Below are positions 33,458 to 41,164 of a DNA stretch of 64,000 nt, one piece after another. Made by a program: the position numbers and the translations under genes. Under the pieces are notes generated by a model. The model saw nothing but the letters and a program-made list of their open reading frames with translations, did not search any database and was not told the origin of the DNA. The first letter of the stretch is position 1. Each line of letters opens with the position of its first letter. Origin of the DNA: an uncultured Christensenella sp. (GTDB lineage Bacteria; Bacillota; Clostridia; Christensenellales; CAG-917). The stretch covers positions 32,479-96,478 of the forward strand of contig CAJTNO010000005.1 of the NCBI GenBank assembly GCA_910577815.1, in the 5' to 3' direction.

Positions 33458-36271
33458 TTACTCGCTGCGCAGCGCTATAGCGGGGTCCTTCTTAGACGCT
33501 ATTCTTGCAGGTATAAAGCCCGCAAACATACTAAGGAACACGCTTATTACCATCATCATCAGGCAGTGCCACCAGGTGATTGACATCAGTCCCTCGATAT
33601 TGAATATTAACTTTAAAACCGCGCTGCCTATGAAAGATATTATTGTACTTATGATAATTCCTATCAGTCCCGAGTAACCTCCGAGTATCGCAGATTCCGC
33701 AAGGAACACGCGCGAAATATCCTTCTTTCTTGCGCCTATCGAGCGCAGTACGCCGATTTCCTTACGGCGCTCAAGCACGGATGTATAAATTATTATTGCA
33801 ATCATTATAGTGGAAACCACAAGCGATATTGCCGCAAACGCTACAAGAACGCCCGTAATAGTGTCCGCCATAGTATTTACAAACGACATCATCGAGGACA
33901 ACGAATCGGTGTATTTTATCGTATTCTTTGTATCCTTCTGATACTGTTCGAGGAAAGCGGCTATCTCCTCCTTAGCCTCGAAGCTCGAGCAGTAGAAATC
34001 GATACTGATAGGATACTCGACGTCCACAAATCCAAGCTGACGCATAAGCATCGAATGGTCCTGCGATTTGTCAAATTTTACCTCGTCGCCTATTTCGTAG
34101 CTTACTACCTTTTCAACATCCTTATATGAATAGGATATAACGCTCTTATAGCTCTTATAGTTTTTAGCCACAGCCTCGTTGTAAGCCTTCATCATAGCTT
34201 TAACGGCAGGATGGTTTTCGGTATATGAAAGCATATAAGAGGTAAGCTTAGACGAATAACCTACGACGCCGTTTATTGACGTTGCAATAACGCCTGGCTT
34301 AGGACGTACAACGCCTACAACCTTAACCTTATCTGTTTCGTTAGGCGTATTTGCAAAAAACTTCATAGTATTTGCATCTACATAAGACATAGTGAGGTCA
34401 CTACGGTCGTGCATCGTCCAGGTACCGTCGCCGTTGTCCATAAGGTAATCGGCATTGGTCATTATTTTCATTTCTCTGCCAATCAAATCGTCAACCTTGT
34501 ATGTCGCGCTTGAAAAACTACCGCCCGGTCTAAGTGCATTAACTACCTCGTCCGTTGATTTCAATCCCAGCATAAACAACTGGAAATCCAAAAGCGTATT
34601 ATTTTCATTGACAACAATTACAATCTCGTTCGCCTCCTGCGGCCATCTCGATTTACCTACAAGGTCATACTGATTATTAAGCAGATTCTGATTATCGCTT
34701 ATTTCCGCCCAGGATTCGCCCACCATACCGGCAAGATATCCGAGCATATCGTTGATGTTCATCTCCTGCCCCATTATATTAACGGTTAAATCCTTAAGCC
34801 AATCATTATCCTGAACCACTTCATCAAAGACCGAATACATCATTTCGGAATAAGGATTGACCTTCATATATTTATGCTTTGTTTCGTCGGCCTCTTTCTC
34901 GTTTGCGGGGTCTTCCGCAAAAGCGTTAAACGTCGTGCCGTAATTATACTTTACGCTTGCAAGGTCGCTGTCGAAATTGCCGTCTATATATTTCTTTAAG
35001 GAATGCAGGTCGTTTTCCTTGGTAAGACTGGTCAGGTTGCTTAACACTCCGCCGAGAACCTGCTCGGTAGTGATAGTACCCTCGTCAAACTTTCCGTCGC
35101 CCTTATTATTGCCGCCCATAAGCATATTCATAATGGAGGTTATATCCATATTTGTCTTATTGACGGTAAGCGGATAGGTTGACAGCGCGCTTTCCTCAAG
35201 ATTCCTTATATATAGCTTCGCGCCGTTTGAAAGCGAAAGCACAAGTATAATTCCGATTATGCCTATACTTCCCGCAATACTTGTAAGCAAGGTTCTTCCC
35301 TTTTTGCTGAGAAGGTTATTCCAAGAAAGACTGATGGCAGTCGACAACTTCATAGCTGATTTGTCCAACTGCCTTCTCTTCCATAAAAAACGTTTTAATT
35401 TTTCAAATCTCTCGCAGGACCTGCTCTTTTTCTTAACGGGAGCCGCTACGTCAACATCGGGCATTGCGTCAGCTATCGCAACCGCCTCCGCGCCCTCTTT
35501 AGCTTCGCCGCTGCCGAACAGCTCCAACGAAGTTCCGTCCGTTCCTCCGCCGAGGTCGTTGTTATTATCTTCTGCTTTACCTTCCTCGTCGGAATTGTAA
35601 GGCATCGTATCGCCCTCAACCTCGCCGTCCTTTAAATACACGATACGTGTGCTATACTCCTCGGCAAGCATCGGGTTATGCGTAACCATTATGACAAGCC
35701 TGTCCTCGGCAACCTCTTTAAGCAAATCCATAACCTGAATGCCGGATTCGCTGTCCAAGGCGCCCGTAGGCTCGTCCGCAAGTATAATATCGGGATTATT
35801 GACGAGCGCGCGCGCGATAGCTACACGCTGCATCTGACCGCCGGAAAGCTGATTTGGTCTTTTTCTCGCCTGATTTTCAAGCCCAACCTTACGCAAAGCC
35901 TCGAGAGCTCGTTCACGGCGCTCCTCGCGGTCAACGCCGGCAAGAGTAAGACTCATTGCGACGTTTTTAAGTATATTCATATGCGGAATTAAATTATAGC
36001 TCTGAAAAACAAAGCCGATTTTACGGTTTCTGTATGTATCCCAATCCACGTCATCGTACTGTTTAGTAGATATTCCGTCTATTTGGATATCGCCGGCGGT
36101 ATATCTGTCAAGTCCGCCGATAATGTTAAGCAATGTAGTTTTTCCGCAGCCGCTGGGTCCTAAAATGGACACAAATTCGTTCTTTCTGAATTCAATGGAA
36201 ACGCCTCGGAGTGCAAGTGTACTTTCTTTTTCCACAATGTACTCTTTGGTTATATCTAAAAGTTTTAGCAT
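33458..36271 (-). CDS. Fused MacB/FtsX-type ABC transporter (ATPase plus permease)
   Basis: The ATG at 36271 with GGAGG just upstream is the start (937 residues). The N-terminal ABC domain has Walker A GPSGCGKTTLLN, signature LSGGQMQRVAIARAL and Walker B DIILADEPTGALD. An acidic, low-complexity linker (about 225-290) leads to one membrane helix, a large external domain of about 430 residues, and three C-terminal helices with FtsX features (VLERRKEIGVLRSIGARKKDI). Such type VII systems act as mechanotransmission exporters or envelope-stress devices. It is monocistronic and preceded by a long structured leader. Confidence 0.92.
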   Translation of the reverse strand: MLKLLDITKEYIVEKESTLALRGVSIEFRKNEFVSILGPSGCGKTTLLNIIGGLDRYTAGDIQIDGISTKQYDDVDWDTYRNRKIGFVFQSYNLIPHMNILKNVAMSLTLAGVDREERRERALEALRKVGLENQARKRPNQLSGGQMQRVAIARALVNNPDIILADEPTGALDSESGIQVMDLLKEVAEDRLVIMVTHNPMLAEEYSTRIVYLKDGEVEGDTMPYNSDEEGKAEDNNNDLGGGTDGTSLELFGSGEAKEGAEAVAIADAMPDVDVAAPVKKKSRSCERFEKLKRFLWKRRQLDKSAMKLSTAISLSWNNLLSKKGRTLLTSIAGSIGIIGIILVLSLSNGAKLYIRNLEESALSTYPLTVNKTNMDITSIMNMLMGGNNKGDGKFDEGTITTEQVLGGVLSNLTSLTKENDLHSLKKYIDGNFDSDLASVKYNYGTTFNAFAEDPANEKEADETKHKYMKVNPYSEMMYSVFDEVVQDNDWLKDLTVNIMGQEMNINDMLGYLAGMVGESWAEISDNQNLLNNQYDLVGKSRWPQEANEIVIVVNENNTLLDFQLFMLGLKSTDEVVNALRPGGSFSSATYKVDDLIGREMKIMTNADYLMDNGDGTWTMHDRSDLTMSYVDANTMKFFANTPNETDKVKVVGVVRPKPGVIATSINGVVGYSSKLTSYMLSYTENHPAVKAMMKAYNEAVAKNYKSYKSVISYSYKDVEKVVSYEIGDEVKFDKSQDHSMLMRQLGFVDVEYPISIDFYCSSFEAKEEIAAFLEQYQKDTKNTIKYTDSLSSMMSFVNTMADTITGVLVAFAAISLVVSTIMIAIIIYTSVLERRKEIGVLRSIGARKKDISRVFLAESAILGGYSGLIGIIISTIISFIGSAVLKLIFNIEGLMSITWWHCLMMMVISVFLSMFAGFIPARIASKKDPAIALRSE

Positions 36272-36596
36272 ATAGCCTCCGCTAATATTCGGTTTATTTA
36301 GCGCATATACAGAGCGGAGTTGGCGCATTTGCGCTATAAAATACCCACCCGAAGTCCGAAAAAAGCGTATACTATAATAAACTGAATGTAAAAACTCTTA
36401 AAACACCCACTATCCAGTGCAAAATCTATAATCTATTAAGGGCGACGCGTCGGTCGGTATCACCGAGCGTTTTTATATATCTACACGGCTGTTTCCAGCC
36501 GAAATACAGACACTTTTAAGAGTTTTCCGGCTATTTGCAAGCAATATAATTTGCAAATAGATGGAGATTCGGACTCCTATTGCTCTATAAATTATA
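36272..36596 (-). promoter_or_regulatory. Long structured 5' leader of the MacB/FtsX gene, riboswitch-like
   Basis: Reading leftward from a TATAAT at 36596-36591, the leader holds a GGAG/CTCC hairpin (36577-36563) and a perfect 10-bp stem (36560-36551 with 36540-36531). A perfect 13-bp long-range helix (36526-36514 with 36403-36391) then encloses three hairpins: CGGCTG-GAAA-CAGCCG (36501-36486), TCGGT/ACCGA (36466-36454) and CACT/AGTG (36419-36408). Near the gene, CTCCGCT (36319-36313) can pair with AGCGGAG (36283-36277), hiding the ribosome binding site, while TAGCGCA/TGCGCTA (36336-36330 with 36305-36299) can form instead. The -35 is poor. No known riboswitch class was recognised. Confidence 0.6.
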
Positions 36597-36697
36597 ATCA
36601 TCTTAGCATAAAAATATTTGTTTGTACAGTATTTTTTTCTTAAAAAGTCAAAATTAAACAAGATACCCATACAAAAACGTCAAAATGTTCTCGTATT

Positions 36698-36705
36698 TTG
36701 TCGAA
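36698..36705 (+). promoter_or_regulatory. Perfect Spo0A-type box (TTGTCGAA)
   Basis: Second exact 0A-box octamer of the window, about 100 bases upstream of the candidate start of the MacB/FtsX leader. Its context (ATTTTGTCGAAAAAA) matches that of the copy at 12020. Confidence 0.45.
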
Positions 36706-36952
36706 AAAAGCTGTAAATATTAAATGATTTTAATAATACATTATATCTATACCGAAATACAATATTATACTTAATATACTAATGCTAATACTGCGCATTC
36801 AAAAAAACATCCATCCCTATAATAACCTATATTAAAATTTAACATTAAATTCCGCAAAGCTGTCTAAATAAATCTACTTGCAAGGTCTATCACTCAAACC
36901 TTTTTCATTAACCGATTAACTAATTATTAAGATTAAAATATAAACACTTTTA

Positions 36953-36970
36953 ACACGATACGTGTATTAT
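36953..36970 (+). repeat. Operator-like motif, copy 1
   Basis: ACACGATACGTGTATTAT; fits the shared pattern ACACG-N4-GTGTATTAT. The core is a near-palindrome. Confidence 0.6.
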
Positions 36971-37003
36971 TTGCTATATTTACAATGTTTTAAGCTAAAA
37001 ATA

Positions 37004-37021
37004 ACACGTATCGTGTATTAT
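37004..37021 (+). repeat. Operator-like motif, copy 2
   Basis: ACACGTATCGTGTATTAT; its 13-base core is the exact reverse complement of the core of copy 1, 51 bases away. Confidence 0.6.
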
Positions 37022-37108
37022 TTTGCTAAATTGATAGTATTTGCATCAGTTTTGAATTGAAATGCCTTTAATTAGTTTTTACTAAGCTTTTTATACAAAA
37101 TCCGCACA

Positions 37109-37126
37109 ATAATACACTAATCGTGT
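37109..37126 (-). repeat. Operator-like motif, copy 3
   Basis: On the minus strand ACACGATTAGTGTATTAT. It overlaps the last codons of the alkD-like gene. Confidence 0.6.
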
Positions 37127-37815
37127 TTTATACTAAGTTTAAGACTGTCCTTCTGTTCGGGCGTCAGCCTGAAGCTTTCTCTTGCTTTTTGAATTGACTT
37201 TTTCTTAACCCAATCGTCCTTAATCTGCTTTACCACATAATCAAACGTTATATCGTACTGCTTTACAAGCGCAGTTGAATAATACCACGCCTTAGCCATT
37301 TTGATATAGTAATCGTCGCCATTGGCTTTTTGCACCAGCTCCAGATGCGAAGCGTCAAAGTCTGCGTCGAGATAGTATCTTAACAATGTGACTATCCCGA
37401 AACGCACAACATAAATGCTGTCGCTTGACAGCCATCTCTTGATAATGCCAAGCAACTCCGACTTATGCTTTGCAAAAACCTTAGGGTCGAGCAAATCGCA
37501 CGCAGCCCAATTATCTATGCTTTGCAAATACTGCTCGGTCAAATACAATGCTCTTTGAAAATCCTTTTCTCGGGAAATAAAAGCTCCGTGCAAAATCGTT
37601 TCGTCATAATAATAGTGCGGCAGTTCATTTAAAAAACTCGGGAGCATCTCCGATTTAAACCGTTCGTCCTTTAAAAGCTCTTTGGCAAGCGTTCGGATGA
37701 CGGGTGTTCGCACGCCTATTATTCTTTCTCGCTCTACGGTAGGTACAAGTCGCGAATGGAAGTCCGCATAAGCTTTATCCTCGTATTGCTTCAATAAATT
37801 GATTGTGTACTCCAT
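37117..37815 (-). CDS. AlkD-like DNA alkylation repair protein (HEAT-like repeats)
   Basis: The 232-residue all-helical protein matches the AlkD family of DNA glycosylases, which remove bulky or positively charged alkylated bases without base flipping. Family blocks are VRTPVIRTLAKELLK, HYYYDETILHGAFI, DNWAACDLL and WYYSTALVKQYD. It lies nine bases downstream of the phosphatase gene, so the two may be co-transcribed. Its final codons overlap one copy of the operator-like motif. Confidence 0.9.
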   Translation of the reverse strand: MEYTINLLKQYEDKAYADFHSRLVPTVERERIIGVRTPVIRTLAKELLKDERFKSEMLPSFLNELPHYYYDETILHGAFISREKDFQRALYLTEQYLQSIDNWAACDLLDPKVFAKHKSELLGIIKRWLSSDSIYVVRFGIVTLLRYYLDADFDASHLELVQKANGDDYYIKMAKAWYYSTALVKQYDITFDYVVKQIKDDWVKKKSIQKARESFRLTPEQKDSLKLSIKHD

Positions 37816-37824
37816 AGCTATTAC

Positions 37825-38295
37825 CTACTCTTTTATAAGCCCGTTTTTCAAAGCGTATTGCAAAAGACATTCGCACGCCTCGGATATGTCCTCGTATGCC
37901 TTTGTAAAATCGCCCGTCCACCAAGGGTCCGCAATGTTGCGCGGATTACCGCTTAAATCCAACATCAAAATTATTTTTCCGTCGCTGTCACCGCCCATTA
38001 TGCGCTTAGCCGCCGTTACGTTTTTCTGCTCGGCGCACAGAAACAAATCGTAATCGCCGTAATCCGAATCTTTAAGCTGCTTAGCCGAATGACTGAGCAC
38101 CTCTACTCCCATTTCGCGAAGCTTACGCGCCGCGGGAGGATATACCGGGTTACCCTCCTCCTCGTCGGAGGTTCCCGCAGAAGCTATAACAAACTCGCCG
38201 TCCAAGCCCTTTTTCTTTACAAGGTCGGTCATAATGCACTCCGCCATAGCGGACCTGCAAATATTGCCTAAGCATACAAACATAACTCTTAACAT
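37825..38295 (-). CDS. Low-molecular-weight protein tyrosine phosphatase
   Basis: The active-site loop CLGNICRS (C-x5-R) lies at the N-terminus (MLRVMFVCLGNICRSAMAE) and the general acid in DPWWTGDF near the end, both typical of LMW-PTPs. The ATG at 38295, after GGAG, is preferred over a longer frame to 38355 that overlaps the region upstream of the divergent gene. The 156-residue length is normal. Substrates (phosphotyrosine or phosphoarginine proteins) cannot be told from sequence. Confidence 0.92.
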   Translation of the reverse strand: MLRVMFVCLGNICRSAMAECIMTDLVKKKGLDGEFVIASAGTSDEEEGNPVYPPAARKLREMGVEVLSHSAKQLKDSDYGDYDLFLCAEQKNVTAAKRIMGGDSDGKIILMLDLSGNPRNIADPWWTGDFTKAYEDISEACECLLQYALKNGLIKE

Positions 38296-38412
38296 CCGAG
38301 TATCTCCAATGCGTTTTTCAAAGTATAGCACAAAGCCGCGGGCATCGCAACGCATATGAGTTGACTTATCGGCTTAAACCGTTGTATTCTAAAACAGATA
38401 TATAAGGATATA

Positions 38413-39564
38413 ATGAGCATTTTTGACGGACAGCTTAATATAGAAGCGGCGGTCGCAAGCGGAATAGAGGCGGTAACAAAACGCGAACTGATAAAGCTTG
38501 GCTACTCGCCGTCGGGAGCCAATTACGGACGCATACGCTTCGAAGGCGATTTTAAGGACGTTATGCGGGCTAACGTATTTCTTCGCACAGCAAACAGAGT
38601 GCGCATCGTACTCGGCTCATTCAAGGCGGAAACCTTTGACGAGCTGTTTGAAGGCATTTCTTCGATACGCTGGCAGGACGCGCTTCCTCGCGACGCCCGC
38701 ATAGTTGTGGACGCGAAATCGCAAAAAAGCAAGCTGTTTGCCTTACGCAGCATACAGTCTATAAGTAAAAAAGCTATTGTTTGCGCAATGCAACGGAGCT
38801 ACTCCTGCAAAACACTTCCCGAAAGCGGAACAGCCTATAATCTCGAAGTGGCTATTTTCGACGATATAGCGACCGTAACTTTGGATACCTCGGGCGAAGG
38901 CTTGCATAAACGCGGCTACCGCACCTTCCTCGGAGACGCTCCGCTGCGCGAAACTCTTGCAAGCGCAATGATACAGCTGTCGGTATGGAATCCCGACAGA
39001 CCGCTTATAGACCCTTTTTGCGGTTCGGGTACAATTCCCGTGGAAGCCGCTCTTATAGGTCTTAACATAGCAAGCGGAATGAACAGAAATTTCGCGTGCG
39101 AAAGCTTTGCCAAAGCACCAAATGTACGCGCAGACGTACAGCAGGAGGCGGAGCAGCTTATAACACGCGACAGACAGCTGCATATAAGCGGCTTCGATAT
39201 AAATCCCGACGCGATAAGACTTGCGCTTAAGCACGCCGAGCGCGCGGGAGTAAAGGACTGTATCCATCTGCAAACCGCGGATATGCGTGAGCTGTCCTCC
39301 AAAAAACAATACGGAATTATAATAACAAACCCTCCATACGGCGAAAGACTTATGAGCGACCGAGACGTTGAGAGGCTGTATCGCGATTTCGGAGCGGTAT
39401 ACCGCAAGCTTGACAAGTGGTGCGCTTACGTAATAACCTCATATCGCGGCTTTGAAAAGCATTTCGGAAGTCGCGCGGATAAGATACGCAAGCTGTACAA
39501 CAGCCAGCTGGAATGCAATTTTTATGCGTATCTTGCACCGCCGCCGCCAAAAATCAATAATTGA
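38413..39564 (+). CDS. THUMP-domain rRNA guanine-N2 methyltransferase (RlmL/YpsC type)
   Basis: The 383-residue protein has an N-terminal THUMP RNA-binding domain and a class I SAM methyltransferase domain: DPFCGSGTIPVEAALIG (SAM motif I) and ITNPPYGERL (catalytic NPPY). This matches the N-terminal half of RlmL and Bacillus YpsC, which methylate 23S rRNA guanine. A run of prolines (APPPPKINN) ends the protein. It is followed 11 bases later by dtd. Confidence 0.92.
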   Translation: MSIFDGQLNIEAAVASGIEAVTKRELIKLGYSPSGANYGRIRFEGDFKDVMRANVFLRTANRVRIVLGSFKAETFDELFEGISSIRWQDALPRDARIVVDAKSQKSKLFALRSIQSISKKAIVCAMQRSYSCKTLPESGTAYNLEVAIFDDIATVTLDTSGEGLHKRGYRTFLGDAPLRETLASAMIQLSVWNPDRPLIDPFCGSGTIPVEAALIGLNIASGMNRNFACESFAKAPNVRADVQQEAEQLITRDRQLHISGFDINPDAIRLALKHAERAGVKDCIHLQTADMRELSSKKQYGIIITNPPYGERLMSDRDVERLYRDFGAVYRKLDKWCAYVITSYRGFEKHFGSRADKIRKLYNSQLECNFYAYLAPPPPKINN

Positions 39565-39575
39565 CAGGAGATATT

Positions 39576-40019
39576 ATGCGCGCGCTTATACAAAGAACAT
39601 TTGAAACAAAGCTATCCGTAGACGGAAAGCTTATAAGCAGTATACCGAGCGGTTTGACCGTATTTTTAGGCATAACAAAGGGAGATACGGAAGCGCAGGC
39701 GGATTATTTTGCAAAGAAGCTTTCAAATCTCCGCATATTCCGCGACGAAAACGACAAAATGAATCTGAGCATAAAACAGGCGGGAGGCGAAATTTTGCTG
39801 GTATCGCAGTTTTCGCTTGCGGGAACGCTTGGAAAAGGAAGCGGAAACCGTCCCGATTTCGGACAGGCGGAGCTGCCCGAACGCGCGCTCGAGCTGTACA
39901 ACCGCGTAACCGATAAGCTACGCGAGGAAGGATTGACCGTAAAGAACGGAGTATTCGGCGCGCATATGTTTATAGAACAGCAGCAGGACGGTCCCTTATC
40001 GTTTGTTTTCGAGTGCTGA
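39576..40019 (+). CDS. dtd: D-aminoacyl-tRNA deacylase
   Basis: The 147-residue protein begins MRALIQRTFETKLSVDGK; the ATG at 39576 follows ACAGGAG, while an upstream in-frame start at 39561 lacks a ribosome binding site. The catalytic SQFSLAGTLGKGSGNRPDF block contains the SQxT-like site, and NGVFGAHM the GP-like motif region. Dtd removes D-amino acids (and glycine) from tRNA. Its stop is two bases from the stop of the convergent tcdA, with no terminator between. Confidence 0.93.
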   Translation: MRALIQRTFETKLSVDGKLISSIPSGLTVFLGITKGDTEAQADYFAKKLSNLRIFRDENDKMNLSIKQAGGEILLVSQFSLAGTLGKGSGNRPDFGQAELPERALELYNRVTDKLREEGLTVKNGVFGAHMFIEQQQDGPLSFVFEC

Positions 40020-40020
40020 T

Positions 40021-40713
40021 TTACTTTATTAGTTCCTTTATTATTTCGGAGGCAAGCACCATTCCCGCAATCGCGGGAGCATAGCTTATGCTTGCGGGAA
40101 TATGTCTGCCGCACTCAAACGGCGTATTATCGGGGACGGTCGGTTCCTCCTCCGAGTATACGGCTTTGACGTCGCTTATTCCTCTTAGCTTTAATTCCTT
40201 TCTCATCACCTTCGCAAGCGGACACACCTTTGTTTTGGAAATATCCGCAACCCTAAACTCCGTGCCGAGCTTGTTGCCCGTGCCCATACAGGATATTATC
40301 TTAACTCCGCAGTCCTTAGCGCGGAATATAAGCTCTATTTTGGAGGTTACGGTATCTATTGCGTCCGCTACGTAATCATATTCGGATAAATCTATTCTAT
40401 CCGAATTTTGCGGTGTATAAAAAATATCGAAGGCTTTGACCTCGCAATCGGGATTTATACTTTTAATACGCTCTGCGGCGACCTCCGTCTTGCGCCTGCC
40501 TACGGTATCAACGGTAGCCAAAATCTGCCTGTTGAGGTTACTTGCGGAAAATACGTCGTTATCAAGCACGTCAATATGTCCTATGCCCGCTCTTGCAAGA
40601 GCCTCTGCGACATATCCGCCGACTCCGCCAAGTCCGCACACCAATACCTTTGATTTTTTAAGCTTGTCTACGCCGTCGCCTATGAGCATCCGCGTACGTG
40701 AATACATATCCAT
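40021..40713 (-). CDS. tcdA: tRNA threonylcarbamoyladenosine dehydratase TcdA
   Basis: The 230-residue E1-like protein has the ATP-binding VLVCGLGGVGGYVAEALARAGIG and the following DNDVFSASNLNRQILA with DVFS/NLNR residues of the ThiF/MoeB fold. Its sequence EFRVADISKTKVCPLAKVMRKELK distinguishes TcdA/YgdL from MoeB and ThiF. It cyclises t6A to ct6A in ANN-reading tRNAs. It converges tightly on dtd. Confidence 0.93.
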   Translation of the reverse strand: MDMYSRTRMLIGDGVDKLKKSKVLVCGLGGVGGYVAEALARAGIGHIDVLDNDVFSASNLNRQILATVDTVGRRKTEVAAERIKSINPDCEVKAFDIFYTPQNSDRIDLSEYDYVADAIDTVTSKIELIFRAKDCGVKIISCMGTGNKLGTEFRVADISKTKVCPLAKVMRKELKLRGISDVKAVYSEEEPTVPDNTPFECGRHIPASISYAPAIAGMVLASEIIKELIK

Positions 40714-40824
40714 ATTTCACCTTAGTCCAATTATAATTACGATTAAATTATAGACTGCGCGCAGTCTTTTTTCAACCTGTTTGCAAATTTGTGATTTATT
40801 TCATAAAATATTTAAAAACAAGGT

Positions 40825-40851
40825 TTGACAAGTACACGTTTTGTGTATTAT
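40825..40851 (+). promoter_or_regulatory. XRE gene promoter containing operator-like motif copy 4
   Basis: TTGACA (40825-40830) is followed three bases later by ACACGTTTTGTGTATTAT (40834-40851), the fourth copy of the ACACG-N4-GTGTATTAT motif. A -10-like TATTAT or TATATT overlaps the end. The position suggests autoregulation by the downstream XRE protein (inference). Confidence 0.7.
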
Positions 40852-40881
40852 ATTAGTAGTATAAATTAAAGGAGTATATAA

Positions 40882-41094
40882 ATGCTACACAACTGTTTCC
40901 CTCAAAGATTAAAAGCCCTAAGACAGGAAAAAAATATGCTCCAGCAGGATTTGGCGTTGCACCTGAAGGTGTCGAAGTCTACGGTATCGGGCTGGGAGGT
41001 AGGTCGCAATCAACCCGACTACGACATACTTATTGAGCTCAGCATACTGTTCGGAGTATCTGTGGACTATCTTATAGGCAGACGAAATTACTGA
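40882..41094 (+). CDS. Small XRE-family DNA-binding protein
   Basis: The 70-residue protein is a lone helix-turn-helix (FPQRLKALRQEKNMLQQDLA, SKSTVSGWEVGRNQPDYDIL, ending SVDYLIGRRNY), as in many Clostridial Xre/SinR-like regulators. AAAGGAG precedes the ATG. It has its own promoter and terminator. Its target is unknown, but the motif in its promoter recurs at 36.95-37.13 kb. Confidence 0.9.
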   Translation: MLHNCFPQRLKALRQEKNMLQQDLALHLKVSKSTVSGWEVGRNQPDYDILIELSILFGVSVDYLIGRRNY

Positions 41095-41106
41095 ATAAAC
41101 AACAAT

Positions 41107-41136
41107 GCGCTCTCGTATGAGAGCGCTTTATTTTTT
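41107..41136 (+). terminator. Terminator after XRE gene
   Basis: GCGCTCTC/GAGAGCGC stem with GTAT loop, then TTTATTTTTT. Confidence 0.9.
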
Positions 41137-41164
41137 ATAAATGGTATTATACTGTAATTCAAAT

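Larger units (their letters stand above)
36597..37116. other. AT-rich intergenic region with operator-like sites
   Basis: This stretch between the transporter leader and alkD has no credible gene. It holds a perfect TTGTCGAA (36698-36705) and three copies of an 18-base motif listed separately. The remainder is AT-rich without clear structure. Confidence 0.6.

Noticed and set aside
36556..36584. tRNA-like T-arm (GGAG-loop-CTCC with a TCCGAAT-like loop)
   Set aside because: No acceptor, D or anticodon arms could be built around it; it is better read as one hairpin of the transporter leader.
36473..36670. 65-residue open frame in the leader region
   Set aside because: It crosses strong hairpins, has no ribosome binding site and no coding-like codon use.
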